Assembly: GCA_013416455.1 (NCBI GenBank)
Contig: JACCES010000014.1
Span: 61,404 to 125,403 of the forward strand
Source of the DNA: Alcaligenaceae bacterium
GTDB lineage: Bacteria; Pseudomonadota; Gammaproteobacteria; Burkholderiales; Burkholderiaceae_B
Direction of reading: 5' to 3'
Length of the DNA stretch: 64,000 nt
A program made the position numbers and the translations under genes. The notes below the pieces were generated by a model. That model did not search any database and was not told the DNA's origin. It worked only from the letters and a program-made list of their open reading frames with translations. The first letter of the stretch is position 1; the number at the start of each line of letters is the position of its first letter. Of this stretch, positions 7,769-16,208 are shown piece after piece.

Positions 7769-9045
7769 TGAAGCTGCGATCTATCTCGCGGCGTGTCTAC
7801 CGCGCCATACTCGCAGTCAGTGTGGTCACGACGCTCGCAATGGTGGTTACTGTTCTTCTGGTTAATGAAGATCTGGAGCAGACCATGCTCGATGTTGAGT
7901 TCGCCCAGGAGCGTGATTTCATACTGATGAATCACACTGGTGACGAGGCTTTCATTTGGGACACGCCTGAGCTTGCAGTCGTATTCGTTCCTTCTGATGA
8001 GGTCCGTCCCACTGCGTTACCAGAGGTGTTTGAAGGTCTGCCGCAGGATTATTCGGCTGAAATAGAACGGGGCGATGAAACTTATCTGGTGACCGTCGAA
8101 ACCGTCAGTAGTGGCGTGCTTTATATAGCGAAAAATATCACCCACTTTGAGAGACGTGAGGCGCTTTTTGGAATCGTGCTGGTAATCATGGCAGTCGTCA
8201 TTCTCGCGTTCAGCTTGCTACTCGCCGTGTTTAGCAGTCGGCGAATTGTCAGGCCGCTGAAGCTTCTTTCAGAACGAATCAGCAGAATTCCTGTGGGACC
8301 CAACATGCCTCGCATGGAGTCCGACTACAGCGATGTCGAGTTGCACTCCATTGCACTGACATTTAATAGATTTTTGGACGAACTCGAATCGTACGTGCGC
8401 CGAGAGCAATCGTTGTTGAACTTAGCCAGTCATGAGCTGAGAACGCCTATAGCCGTGATGTCAGGCGCGCTGGAAGTCATCGAGTCCCGCGATCAACTGA
8501 GCGATAAAGATCGCGCCACACTTTTGCGGGTGCGGAGATCCTGCGATGAGATGAGAGACAACGTCAACATTCTGCTCCAACTGGCGCGTCGAGAACCGGA
8601 GGACAGAGTCCACGAAATCATCGAAGTGAGCCCCGTTGCGCAGCAAGTTATCAGTGATCTGAAAATCAGCCTAAATGGCACCGACCGAGTAAAGCTAAAT
8701 ACAGTTTCTGAGCTTCGTGTGAAAGCTGACCCTGCGATGGCGAGCATGCTCTTGCGCAATATTATTCAGAATGCAATGCAGCATACCAAAGGCGAGATTC
8801 AGGTAACGGTGTCGGAAAGGTCCGTCGAAATAGAAGACAGCGGTACCGGTCTGTCGGCCAACCAGCAGGCAATTCTTATGCGCCAAAAGTCACTTTTGAA
8901 CGACGGGACAGCTTTAAGCGGATTGGGCCTCTACATCGTCACCCTGATGGCCGAAAGACTCCGCTGGCTGCTTGAAATTACCCAAACGAATGAAAACGGC
9001 ACAAAAATACGCCTGAGTCCCCAGCAATGCGCCAACAAACTCTAA
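7768..9045 (+). CDS. Membrane sensor histidine kinase
   Basis: 425 residues with two membrane helices (about 11-30 and 131-156) flanking a periplasmic sensor segment of about 100 residues. Then come a HAMP-like linker, the phospho-acceptor H-box LASHELRTPIAV (His near residue 222) and an ATPase domain with N-box NIIQNAMQHT, G1 IEDSGTGLS and G2 SGLGLYIV. The kinase would phosphorylate the regulator encoded just upstream; the TGATG overlap argues for equimolar expression. The periplasmic part contains clusters of acidic residues (DVEFAQERD, EIERGDE) that could sense cations or cationic peptides; this last point is inference. Confidence 0.92.
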   Translation: MKLRSISRRVYRAILAVSVVTTLAMVVTVLLVNEDLEQTMLDVEFAQERDFILMNHTGDEAFIWDTPELAVVFVPSDEVRPTALPEVFEGLPQDYSAEIERGDETYLVTVETVSSGVLYIAKNITHFERREALFGIVLVIMAVVILAFSLLLAVFSSRRIVRPLKLLSERISRIPVGPNMPRMESDYSDVELHSIALTFNRFLDELESYVRREQSLLNLASHELRTPIAVMSGALEVIESRDQLSDKDRATLLRVRRSCDEMRDNVNILLQLARREPEDRVHEIIEVSPVAQQVISDLKISLNGTDRVKLNTVSELRVKADPAMASMLLRNIIQNAMQHTKGEIQVTVSERSVEIEDSGTGLSANQQAILMRQKSLLNDGTALSGLGLYIVTLMAERLRWLLEITQTNENGTKIRLSPQQCANKL

Positions 9046-10910
9046 TATTTATTCTTTCCAGCTTGGGATTGCTGACGCTGAGCCGTCTCTCGCTCGTTGC
9101 GTGGCAGTGGCAACGTGTGAGTGCGGGTGGCGGTCTGTGGCCCGTACTGAAAGGTGGGTTGCGTATTGATGCGGCGCTAGTGGCTATGTTGGCCGGGCTT
9201 CCCTTGTTGCTATCGCCTTGGTTGGGGCATTATGAATTAGCTAGCATTATCACCATTGCATGGCTTCTGGTTTCCTGGTTCTTGCTTGTGCTCTTAGAAG
9301 CATCTACCCCGCAATTTATTTTTGAGTATGACACGCGGCCCAACCGATTGTACGTTGAGTATCTCAAGCACCCCAAGGAGGTATTCGGTATGCTGTGGCG
9401 GGGCTACAAGCTGGTAATCCTGGGCGCATTGGTCTTGATTGTGCTTCTGGTTTGGCTAGGATTTCAGCTCTTTGGGGACATGCGAACAGATACTGCGCTT
9501 CCTTGGTGGCAAGCGTTTCTATACACCATCGTGTGCGCACCGTTACTGTTCTTGGTTATCAGAGGGACGCTCAGCCATCGGCCGATTAATCCATCAACCG
9601 TCGCCTATTGCGGCGATGGCATGCTTAACACTTTACCGCTCAATTCGTTATACAGCGTGCTGTATGCGATCTACAGCATAAAGAACGAACGCTCCGCTTC
9701 CGATGTCTACGGAAAAATGGAAGAGGACGAGATCCGGGATGTCGTGAACCAGTGTGCCGACATCACCCCCGTGAGCACCGAAATACCCACTCTTCATCGT
9801 CATGAGCCGACTTGCAAGAGGGCGAAGCCGCTCAATATTGTGATTATAGTGGAAGAGAGCCTGGGGGCGCAGTACGTCAGCAGCCTCGGTGGCGCTGATC
9901 TGACGCCGAATATCGACAGGCTGTCAGGACAGGGGTGGAATTTTACCCGGACCTACGCAACCGGAACGAGATCGGTGCGGGGCCTCGAGGCTGTTGTTGC
10001 AGGATTCCCGCCGACTATTTCCGACGCTGCGCTGCGCCTATCTGGCGCGCAACGCAATTTTTTCACCTTGGCGCAGCTGCTTAAGCTGCATGGCTACTGC
10101 TCTCGATTCATCTATGGAGGCGAAGCCCACTTTGATAATATGAAAGGCTTCTTCCTCGGTAACGGTTTTGACGAACTTCACGATATCCATACCTTTGAGG
10201 CCCCAAACTTTGTTGGGACATGGGGAGCCTCTGACGAGGATATGTTCAACAAGCTCGACTCGTTATTGAGCAGCGCCCCGGAACATCCTACGTTCACACT
10301 GGCATTTACGGTCAGTAATCACTCGCCGTGGGAGTATCCCGCCGGGCGCATCGCGGTAAATGGTGATCCGGCCACCACAGAGAATACGGTTCGGTACGCT
10401 GATTGGGCTTTGGGGCAGTTTTTTGAAACGGCCAAATCCTCTTCGTATTGGCAGGATACCGTGTTTCTCGTGGTAGCCGACCACGACTCGAGGGTGCACG
10501 GAGCCAACCTCGTTCCGTTGCGGCATTTTCACATTCCGGCTCTCATACTGGGCGCGGACATTCAACCTCGACATGACGATCGGGTGATCAGCCAAATCGA
10601 TCTGCCCACTACCTTGCTATCCCTGGCTGGAGTTCAGGGTGATCATCCCATGATTGGACATGATCTCACGCAGGAGGGCGGCGGGCGAGCAATGATGCAG
10701 TACGGGGATAATTACGGGTACCTCAAAGACGGCTCTTTATTGGTTCTCCAGCCGCATCGATCACCCACCCAGTATCGTTATGCGGCCCCGGATGCGTATA
10801 CGCAAGAGTGCGTGGATTCTAATCTGCTGAAAGAAGCAATGAGCCATGTTTTGTGGCCTTCCTGGGTCTATAAAAATAATTATTACACCCTGCCAGAGCT
10901 GCAGAAATGA
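9027..10910 (+). CDS. LtaS/MdoB-type sulfatase-fold phosphotransferase
   Basis: 627 residues: an N-terminal block of about five membrane helices (to about residue 185), then a periplasmic alkaline-phosphatase-superfamily domain. It starts with IVIIVEESLGAQYVSSLGG and has the nucleophile Thr in TGTRSVRGLEAV and metal ligands in VVADHDSR and LRHFHIP. Relatives transfer phosphoglycerol or phosphoethanolamine from phospholipids to envelope glycans or lipids, releasing diacylglycerol. The start at 9027 overlaps the kinase 3' end by 19 bp. Its position directly after a two-component system and the presence of dgkA nearby (15289-15681) fit a regulated envelope-modifying enzyme. Donor group and acceptor are unknown. 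Confidence 0.85.
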   Translation: MRQQTLIFILSSLGLLTLSRLSLVAWQWQRVSAGGGLWPVLKGGLRIDAALVAMLAGLPLLLSPWLGHYELASIITIAWLLVSWFLLVLLEASTPQFIFEYDTRPNRLYVEYLKHPKEVFGMLWRGYKLVILGALVLIVLLVWLGFQLFGDMRTDTALPWWQAFLYTIVCAPLLFLVIRGTLSHRPINPSTVAYCGDGMLNTLPLNSLYSVLYAIYSIKNERSASDVYGKMEEDEIRDVVNQCADITPVSTEIPTLHRHEPTCKRAKPLNIVIIVEESLGAQYVSSLGGADLTPNIDRLSGQGWNFTRTYATGTRSVRGLEAVVAGFPPTISDAALRLSGAQRNFFTLAQLLKLHGYCSRFIYGGEAHFDNMKGFFLGNGFDELHDIHTFEAPNFVGTWGASDEDMFNKLDSLLSSAPEHPTFTLAFTVSNHSPWEYPAGRIAVNGDPATTENTVRYADWALGQFFETAKSSSYWQDTVFLVVADHDSRVHGANLVPLRHFHIPALILGADIQPRHDDRVISQIDLPTTLLSLAGVQGDHPMIGHDLTQEGGGRAMMQYGDNYGYLKDGSLLVLQPHRSPTQYRYAAPDAYTQECVDSNLLKEAMSHVLWPSWVYKNNYYTLPELQK

Positions 10911-10923
10911 GGTCGGCTATCTG

Positions 10924-10978
10924 TTGATAGATTCTTGATCTTTGATTGACGAATTATTGTCGTTGTAACCCGTATTCT
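10924..10978 (+). promoter_or_regulatory. Response-regulator box array and promoter (P2)
   Basis: TTGAT at 10924 and 10935, TTGAC at 10946 and TTGTC at 10957 form four units at exact 11-bp steps. TATTCT at 10973-10978 is a plausible -10 starting 16 bp after the start of the last unit, the same geometry as P1. It lies in the gap between the phosphotransferase and GtrA genes and would start a second transcript. Confidence 0.7.
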
Positions 10979-11013
10979 AGCCCTGTTGCTTTACCACAAG
11001 ATAGGGCTAAGCG

Positions 11014-11463
11014 TTGTTATCCGTTCCAGACATTTTGCACTCCAGAACCCATCTTTTGGAGCATGATCCGGCGTTTGTGTCGACCCATGGCGCGCAGGTT
11101 ATGCGCTTTCTGGTATTCGGCGGTGCGGCCACGGCCATCCACTGGACTGTGATGTGGTCGCTTGGCATTATCGGCTTCCTTCCGATTGTAGCCACCTCAA
11201 TGGGGGCGGTGGTCGGTTCCGTCGTCAACTACATCTTTCAGTTTTTTTGGACTTTCAATGGCGTTAGTCGCCATGAGAAGGCTATCCCTGTTTATGTATG
11301 CACGGTGGTACTGGCATGGGTAGCGAATGCCGGCTTTTACTACCTATTGACATTGTTCTCCGAAATGGGCGCTGCGGTCGCCCAAGTTTCCACGAGCATC
11401 GCCGTGGCCGCGATGAATTTCATTCTTTACAAAAGGATCGTGTTCCATGAACGCGTTAGTTGA
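11014..11463 (+). CDS. GtrA-family membrane protein (lipid-linked sugar flippase type)
   Basis: Up to 149 residues with four membrane helices covering RFLVFGGAATAIHW to NFILYKRIVF. The GtrA/DPMS family shares the core (K/R)FxxxGGxxT and a central VNYxFQxFWTF element, both visible here. Members are thought to flip undecaprenyl-phosphate-sugar made by a partner GT2 enzyme. That partner follows immediately, overlapping by 17 bp. The start is uncertain: TTG 11014 has a weak ribosome site; ATG 11101 would give a 120-residue protein beginning at the first helix. Confidence 0.85.
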   Translation: MLSVPDILHSRTHLLEHDPAFVSTHGAQVMRFLVFGGAATAIHWTVMWSLGIIGFLPIVATSMGAVVGSVVNYIFQFFWTFNGVSRHEKAIPVYVCTVVLAWVANAGFYYLLTLFSEMGAAVAQVSTSIAVAAMNFILYKRIVFHERVS

Positions 11464-12490
11464 GAAGTGGCCCCGTAAACTGCCCGGGGGCTCCACTGAG
11501 CTGTCAGTGGTAATTCCCATGTACAACGAGCATGAAGTTATTCCGGCCATGTATGAGCGGATCACTACTGTGTTGGCTCGTTTAAATGTGTCTTACGAGC
11601 TGGTTCTGGTGGATGACGGAAGCCGGGATGGTACGCCCAACATGATTAAGGCGCTCGCTGAAAGGGACACGGCAATAACTGCGGTTTTTCTCAGTCGAAA
11701 TTTTGGAAAAGAAGGGGCGCTTACGGCGGGCCTGGCGCACGCCGTTGGAGCGGCGGTCGTCATAATGGATGCCGATTTGCAAGACCCGCCCGAGCTCATT
11801 CCGCAAATGATGCAGGAATGGAAGAAGGGCGCAGACGTTGTTTGCATGCGTCGCCGGTCCCGCAGAGGCGAGTCCTGGTTCAAGCGCCGTAGTGCCCACC
11901 ATTTTTATCGACTTCTCAACGCGATCAGTGATGTCGAGATACCGCCCGATACCGGAGACTTTCGGCTGTTAAGCCGTAAGGCGGTCTATGCCTTGCAGCA
12001 GCTGAATGAACGCAACCGGTATATGAAAGGACTGTTTGCCTGGATTGGTCTTCCAACAGCAATAATTGAGTACGACCGTTTGCCGCGTGTTGCGGGCGTG
12101 ACGAAATGGGATTACTTGAGTCTGTTCAATCTGGCATTCCAGGGGATTACTTCTTTTTCCGTAGCCCCGCTGAGAGTCGCGATGGCCGGCGGAGCGATCA
12201 CAGCGTTTCTAGGTGTACTGTTTACGCTGTGGATTGTAGTCAAGGCGTTGGTGTTGGGCGATCCAGTGCAAGGCTACCCATCGCTTATTGCGATGATCAC
12301 GATTCTCGGCGGTGTACAACTATTGTCGATCGGGTTGGTCGGTGAGTATGTCGGAAAGACTTATTACGAGACCAAGCAACGTCCCGTTTATATCGTCCGC
12401 GATGTCATGCGTAGTGGCAGGGCAGCGGGTGAGAACACCGGTCGGTCTGACGGGAAAGCAGAGCAAGAGAGCTATCATGCAGCAGCGTAG
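11447..12490 (+). CDS. GT2 glycosyltransferase, GtrB/ArnC-like (undecaprenyl-phosphate type)
   Basis: 347 residues. The GT-A catalytic domain (about 20-230) has SVVIPMYNEHE, LVLVDDGSRDGT, MDADLQDPPE and GDFRLLSR. Two C-terminal membrane helices follow (about 240-265 and 280-305), as in GtrB and ArnC. It would charge undecaprenyl phosphate with a sugar on the cytoplasmic face. Its neighbours are the GtrA flippase (overlapping upstream) and an ArnT-like transferase (overlapping downstream), which together make a complete synthesis, flip and transfer route. The sugar cannot be read from sequence. It is the intact paralogue of the shortened enzyme at 5975-6925. Confidence 0.92.
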   Translation: MNALVEKWPRKLPGGSTELSVVIPMYNEHEVIPAMYERITTVLARLNVSYELVLVDDGSRDGTPNMIKALAERDTAITAVFLSRNFGKEGALTAGLAHAVGAAVVIMDADLQDPPELIPQMMQEWKKGADVVCMRRRSRRGESWFKRRSAHHFYRLLNAISDVEIPPDTGDFRLLSRKAVYALQQLNERNRYMKGLFAWIGLPTAIIEYDRLPRVAGVTKWDYLSLFNLAFQGITSFSVAPLRVAMAGGAITAFLGVLFTLWIVVKALVLGDPVQGYPSLIAMITILGGVQLLSIGLVGEYVGKTYYETKQRPVYIVRDVMRSGRAAGENTGRSDGKAEQESYHAAA

Positions 12491-14021
12491 TAACGCAGTA
12501 GCTTGGGTAGTGTTGGTGATGGTCCTTTTGCTGCAGCTGGTGTCCATGGAGCTTGTCCCGTTTTATGACACAAGCGAACCTCGCTATGCGGAGATGGCCA
12601 GAGTCATGGCGCAAACCGGGGATTGGATCACTCCGTGGTTTAACGTCGATGTCCCATTTTGGGGCAAGCCGCCGCTGTCTTTCTGGGCACAGGCACTCTC
12701 AATGAAGGTGCTTGGCGTCACTGAATTTGCGGGTCGTTTGCCGTCCTGGCTATGCCTCATCACGACCAACATCCTGCTTTTGACCGCGCTCAAATCGATG
12801 CGGGGCATTGGTGTCGCGCTCTGGGCTGCCATCATTTACAGCACCTGTACCCTTGTCTACATCAGCTCTGGCGCGGTACTTACCGACCCGTTCCTCGCGC
12901 TTGGCACCACGCTTTCGTTGGTTTCCTTTGCGAGGGTGATAGATAGCGGCGAACGCCCCGTAGTCGGGTCAGTCGGCCAACAACCGAGCAGCTCGGGAAA
13001 TCGGCGAAATGCCGACGTTCGGTGGTGGCAATATGGATTCTTCTTGGGGCTAACGATCGGTCTCTTGGCGAAGGGCCCTTTGGCCGCACTCATAATCTTT
13101 GCCCCGATCACAGTGTGGTGGTGGCTGACGCGAAAGGCGACGTCTCTTACCGCGCTGTTGCCATGGCGAAACGGGCTGTTGCTAACGGCTCTCTTGACTC
13201 TCCCCTGGTATGTCGCGGCAGAGATCAAAACACCGGGTTTTCTTGACTACTTCATCGTGGGCGAGCACTTTCGGCGGTTCTTAGCTCCGGGATGGGCCGG
13301 TGACCTCTATGGGAGTGCTCATAGGAGAACCTATGGAATGATATGGGTCTATTGGATACAGGCCTCGTTTCCTTGGGGGCTATTAGCACTGGCCGCCCTG
13401 GGAGGTGCGGTTTTTAGCCCGAAGTTGCGGTCGGCGGCGCAAGCTGTCTACGGAGATCCACTATTCTTTTACTGGGTGACTGCCGCACTGTTCACCCCCG
13501 TTTTCTTTACCTTCTCTGCCAATATCCTTTGGACTTATGTGCTTCCATCGCTCGCTGGCTTTAGTATCCTGGCTGCGATGCTCGCGCAGGAAGTGAGAGC
13601 TCGATATTCGATACCCAGGGTCAAACTGATTACAGCGGCGGCGCTGGTTCCCCTGGTGGTTCTGGCAGGAAGTTTGGTGGTGTGGATTAATCCAGATCTG
13701 CGCAATACCGAACGGGAGCTCGTGCGATACGTAATACGTCAGCCAGGGCCTTCGAGCCCCCTGTTCTATCTTTCGGAGCTGCCCTTTTCGGCCCGGTTCT
13801 ATTCGTCAGGACGTGCTAGGGCGATAAAAGAAGCAGAGCTTCAACAAATCGCACAACAGGACAAAACCTTCTATTTGGCAGCTCCTAAAACGGAGCCGGA
13901 GGCTGTTTACGTTGTTTCGGGAAAGAGACTGACCCCGGTGTTTTCAAACAGGCGGTATAACTTGTTGAAGGTGTCTAAGGCCGATTCTTCCTTAGTGGCC
14001 GTGCGGAGCGATCCAAACTGA
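12477..14021 (+). CDS. ArnT-like PMT-family glycosyltransferase
   Basis: 514 residues with about eleven membrane helices. The N-terminus has the catalytic-loop signature DTSEPRYAEMARVMAQTGDW and then WGKPPLSFW, both typical of ArnT and related PMT_2 proteins that move a lipid-linked sugar onto lipid A or another envelope acceptor in the periplasm. A longer open frame reaches back to 12312, but I start at ATG 12477, overlapping the GT2 gene by 14 bp, because hydrophobic helix 1 begins right after it. With GtrA and GT2 it forms a pathway resembling aminoarabinose addition but without arn biosynthesis genes, so the sugar is probably a common cellular one. It could affect sensitivity to cationic peptides. 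Confidence 0.88.
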   Translation: MQQRSNAVAWVVLVMVLLLQLVSMELVPFYDTSEPRYAEMARVMAQTGDWITPWFNVDVPFWGKPPLSFWAQALSMKVLGVTEFAGRLPSWLCLITTNILLLTALKSMRGIGVALWAAIIYSTCTLVYISSGAVLTDPFLALGTTLSLVSFARVIDSGERPVVGSVGQQPSSSGNRRNADVRWWQYGFFLGLTIGLLAKGPLAALIIFAPITVWWWLTRKATSLTALLPWRNGLLLTALLTLPWYVAAEIKTPGFLDYFIVGEHFRRFLAPGWAGDLYGSAHRRTYGMIWVYWIQASFPWGLLALAALGGAVFSPKLRSAAQAVYGDPLFFYWVTAALFTPVFFTFSANILWTYVLPSLAGFSILAAMLAQEVRARYSIPRVKLITAAALVPLVVLAGSLVVWINPDLRNTERELVRYVIRQPGPSSPLFYLSELPFSARFYSSGRARAIKEAELQQIAQQDKTFYLAAPKTEPEAVYVVSGKRLTPVFSNRRYNLLKVSKADSSLVAVRSDPN

Positions 14022-14101
14022 CCAGTGGTCCATGCGAGGCGATCCCAGAAGTTCGGATCGCCTGCGGGCGATAAGGGCGCTCGCCGCGCGGCCGGTATCC
14101 A

Positions 14102-15001
14102 CAATCCTTCTATTGGGCGGGGGCAGCCATTGCCAGGGAGAAGACACAGATAGTTGATGCCTTGAGAGACACATACCTACTATCCGAGTTGCTCGATACC
14201 CTGGAGCTTGCCCGAAGCAGCTACTTCTACCATAGAGCCCGCATGCATATCCGTGACAAATACGAGGATACGCGCCTTGCGATTACCGAAATCTTCAATG
14301 GCAACCACCGTTGCTACGGATACCGACGGATCCATGCCGCCCTTCGTCGGCATGACACGCGTATCTCTGAGAAGGTGGTACGCAAACTGATGTCGCAGGA
14401 GCAACTGGTCGCTCATCGGTCACGCCGCCGTCGATACAACTCTTATTGTGGCGAAGTCGGACCCGTTCCCGAGAATCTCCTCGCAAGAGACTTCCAGGCC
14501 AGCGAACCGAACCAGAAGTGGCTGACTGACATCACGGAATTCCAGCTTCGCGCCGGTAAGGTCTATCTCTCTCCCATGATCGACTGCTTCGATGGCAAGG
14601 TGGTGAGCTGGGCGATTGGTACCAGGCCGGATGGGCAGTTAGTCAACGCCATGCTCGACGCCGCCATCACCACGCTCATTACCGGCGACAGGCCGATAAT
14701 CCACAGCGACAGAGGCGCCCATTATCGCTGGCCCGGTTGGCTGCAACGTATTAAGTCTGCGGGTCTTGTCCGTTCGATGTCTCGCAAAGGATGTACGCCT
14801 GATAACGCGGCCTGTGAAGGCTTCTTCGGTCGCTTGAAGAACGAGATGTATTACCGCCGTAACTGGGCAAATGCGTCAGTAGAGCAGTTCATGCGGGAAC
14901 TGGATGCCTACATCCGATGGTATAACGAGCAACGAATTAAGCTCTCACTGGGAGCCTTGAGCCCCATCGAGTATCGGCGCCATATGGGAATCCCAACATA
15001 A
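14102..15001 (+). CDS. IS3-family transposase OrfB, 5'-truncated
   Basis: DDE transposase of IS3 type. The open frame contains IVDALRDTYLLSELLDTLEL, the HTH_21-like segment NHRCYGYRRIHAALR and the catalytic core LTDITEF (D), IHSDRGAHY (D) and CEGFFGRLKNEMYY (E). Coding similarity appears to begin by about 14130, without a Met; TTG 14162 is the first start-like codon. OrfA, normally just upstream and joined by frameshifting, is missing, so the element is 5'-truncated and unlikely to move by itself. Terminal inverted repeats could not be identified; the right end is near 15030, where a CBS-domain fragment begins. Confidence 0.85.
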   Translation, partial: QSFYWAGAAIAREKTQIVDALRDTYLLSELLDTLELARSSYFYHRARMHIRDKYEDTRLAITEIFNGNHRCYGYRRIHAALRRHDTRISEKVVRKLMSQEQLVAHRSRRRRYNSYCGEVGPVPENLLARDFQASEPNQKWLTDITEFQLRAGKVYLSPMIDCFDGKVVSWAIGTRPDGQLVNAMLDAAITTLITGDRPIIHSDRGAHYRWPGWLQRIKSAGLVRSMSRKGCTPDNAACEGFFGRLKNEMYYRRNWANASVEQFMRELDAYIRWYNEQRIKLSLGALSPIEYRRHMGIPT

Positions 15002-15037
15002 ACGCGTCCAAGAAATCGTCCGCACCCCCGCTTCGTC

Positions 15038-15253
15038 AAGCCACTCTATTCAAACCTGACCCTAGATGAGGCGCAGGAAGCCCTCGTGGATTTTTCTGGC
15101 GAACGGTTACCCGTCATAAGTGCCGCAGAACCAGCACGGTTGCTTGACGTTGTCTACAAATCTGCGGTTCTGGAAAAATATAGTGCGCTCAAAAGGTCTG
15201 TTGATGCGAGCGAGAAATCAAAGCTCGAATATTCGCTGGGTCGAAACAGCTGA
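15038..15253 (+). pseudogene. C-terminal CBS-domain fragment, possibly of a ClC channel
   Basis: An open frame without start reads PLYSNLTLDEAQEALVDF, then SGERLPVISA and about 40 residues ending in a stop at 15251. The spacing (LTLDEALxxF...ERLPVI) is that of a CBS repeat, and the C-terminal extension resembles the tail of bacterial ClC-type channels. It has no 5' part because the IS3 remnant adjoins it. Given a fluoride channel nearby, a ClC-type fluoride antiporter is conceivable, but the fragment is too short to tell. Confidence 0.5.
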
Positions 15254-15288
15254 ATGTCCAGTGGGGCAAAGCCGTGGGCCTGCCCAGA

Positions 15289-15681
15289 TTAACTTGCTAA
15301 AGTTCGGGACACAATGACGCCGGCCCAGATCAGGACAGTGAATACGATTGTTAAGAATACTGCGGCGCTGCCGAGGTCTTTGGCGCGCCCGATCATGGGA
15401 TGATGGTCGAGGGTGATGGTGTCTGCGAGGGCCTCGATACTCGAGTTCAGTAACTCAACGACCAGTATCAGAAAGAGGGGGCTGAGAAGTAGGAATATCT
15501 CGGTAAGGCTGCGTCCTAGCCAGACTGCTACCGGTATCAGCACAATTACAAGAAGCAGTTCTTGACGGAAAGCGGCTTCATGGCGGAACGCCGCCGTAAG
15601 ACCTCTGAAAGAGTAACGTATCGCGCTAAGCAGACGGGCTGGGCCACCTCTACTTTTGTAGGGGGAAGGATCCGAAGTCAT
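15289..15681 (-). CDS. dgkA: Diacylglycerol kinase DgkA
   Basis: 130 residues, the usual length, with three membrane helices. It carries the family signature ELLNSSIEALADTI (about residues 85-98), the conserved AFRxE segment near residue 34 and KDLGSAAV near the end. It phosphorylates diacylglycerol to phosphatidic acid in the inner membrane. I start at ATG 15681 (MTSDPSPYKSRGG) rather than 19 codons earlier. DgkA recycles the diacylglycerol that MdoB/EptA-type enzymes release, so it fits functionally with the phosphotransferase at 9027-10910, from which it is now separated by IS debris. It is downstream of the methyltransferase and Crp/Fnr genes on the same strand. Confidence 0.93.
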   Translation of the reverse strand: MTSDPSPYKSRGGPARLLSAIRYSFRGLTAAFRHEAAFRQELLLVIVLIPVAVWLGRSLTEIFLLLSPLFLILVVELLNSSIEALADTITLDHHPMIGRAKDLGSAAVFLTIVFTVLIWAGVIVSRTLAS

Positions 15682-15728
15682 TGAGTTGTCATCCAATGGG
15701 TGGCCGCCATTATAGGGTCGCGTACACG

Positions 15729-16190
15729 CTAGATCCACCGACGTACTTTGTCTTTATACGCGAGGAAATCTGCACCGAATTTCTCTTGGAGCAATCGCTC
15801 TTCGGGAAGAATCTGATAACGGTTGATGTACAACGCAAAGCCAACTATAAGCAGCGCCGATACCAGATTACCCAGGAATAGCGCCCACCCGATCAGAACA
15901 AGCATTACGCCCAGGTACATGGGGTTGCGGCTATAGCGGTATATACCGGAAGTGACGAGTGTCGCTGCTTCAGCGGGTCTTCTCGGATCGACCGTAGTGC
16001 GGGCATGCTTGAATGTGGCAACGCCTGACAAGCTGATGGCAAGGCCCAGCAGAGCGGTGGCTGCACCCCACGCCCCGCTGTGGATCCACGGAAATGCAAA
16101 CCCTGGAAACAGCATGGATGACACCCACATAAGGACGCCCGTCGCCAGCATGATGACGGGCGGAGGAATGAGGAGCTCAAGTCGATTCAT
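15729..16190 (-). CDS. Isoprenylcysteine methyltransferase (ICMT/PEMT)-like membrane protein
   Basis: 153 residues with four membrane helices. The motif YRYSRNPMYLGVML near residue 90 and a C-terminal EERLLQEKFGADFLAYKDKV are the signatures of bacterial ICMT/PEMT-fold proteins, which bind S-adenosylmethionine at the membrane. Substrates of the bacterial members are mostly unknown; some occur with stress or nitrogen-oxide genes. It lies 18 bp after the Crp/Fnr gene and 47 bp before dgkA on the same strand, so the three probably share a transcript. Confidence 0.85.
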   Translation of the reverse strand: MNRLELLIPPPVIMLATGVLMWVSSMLFPGFAFPWIHSGAWGAATALLGLAISLSGVATFKHARTTVDPRRPAEAATLVTSGIYRYSRNPMYLGVMLVLIGWALFLGNLVSALLIVGFALYINRYQILPEERLLQEKFGADFLAYKDKVRRWI

Positions 16191-16208
16191 GGCTTTCTCG
16201 CGTCAGTC

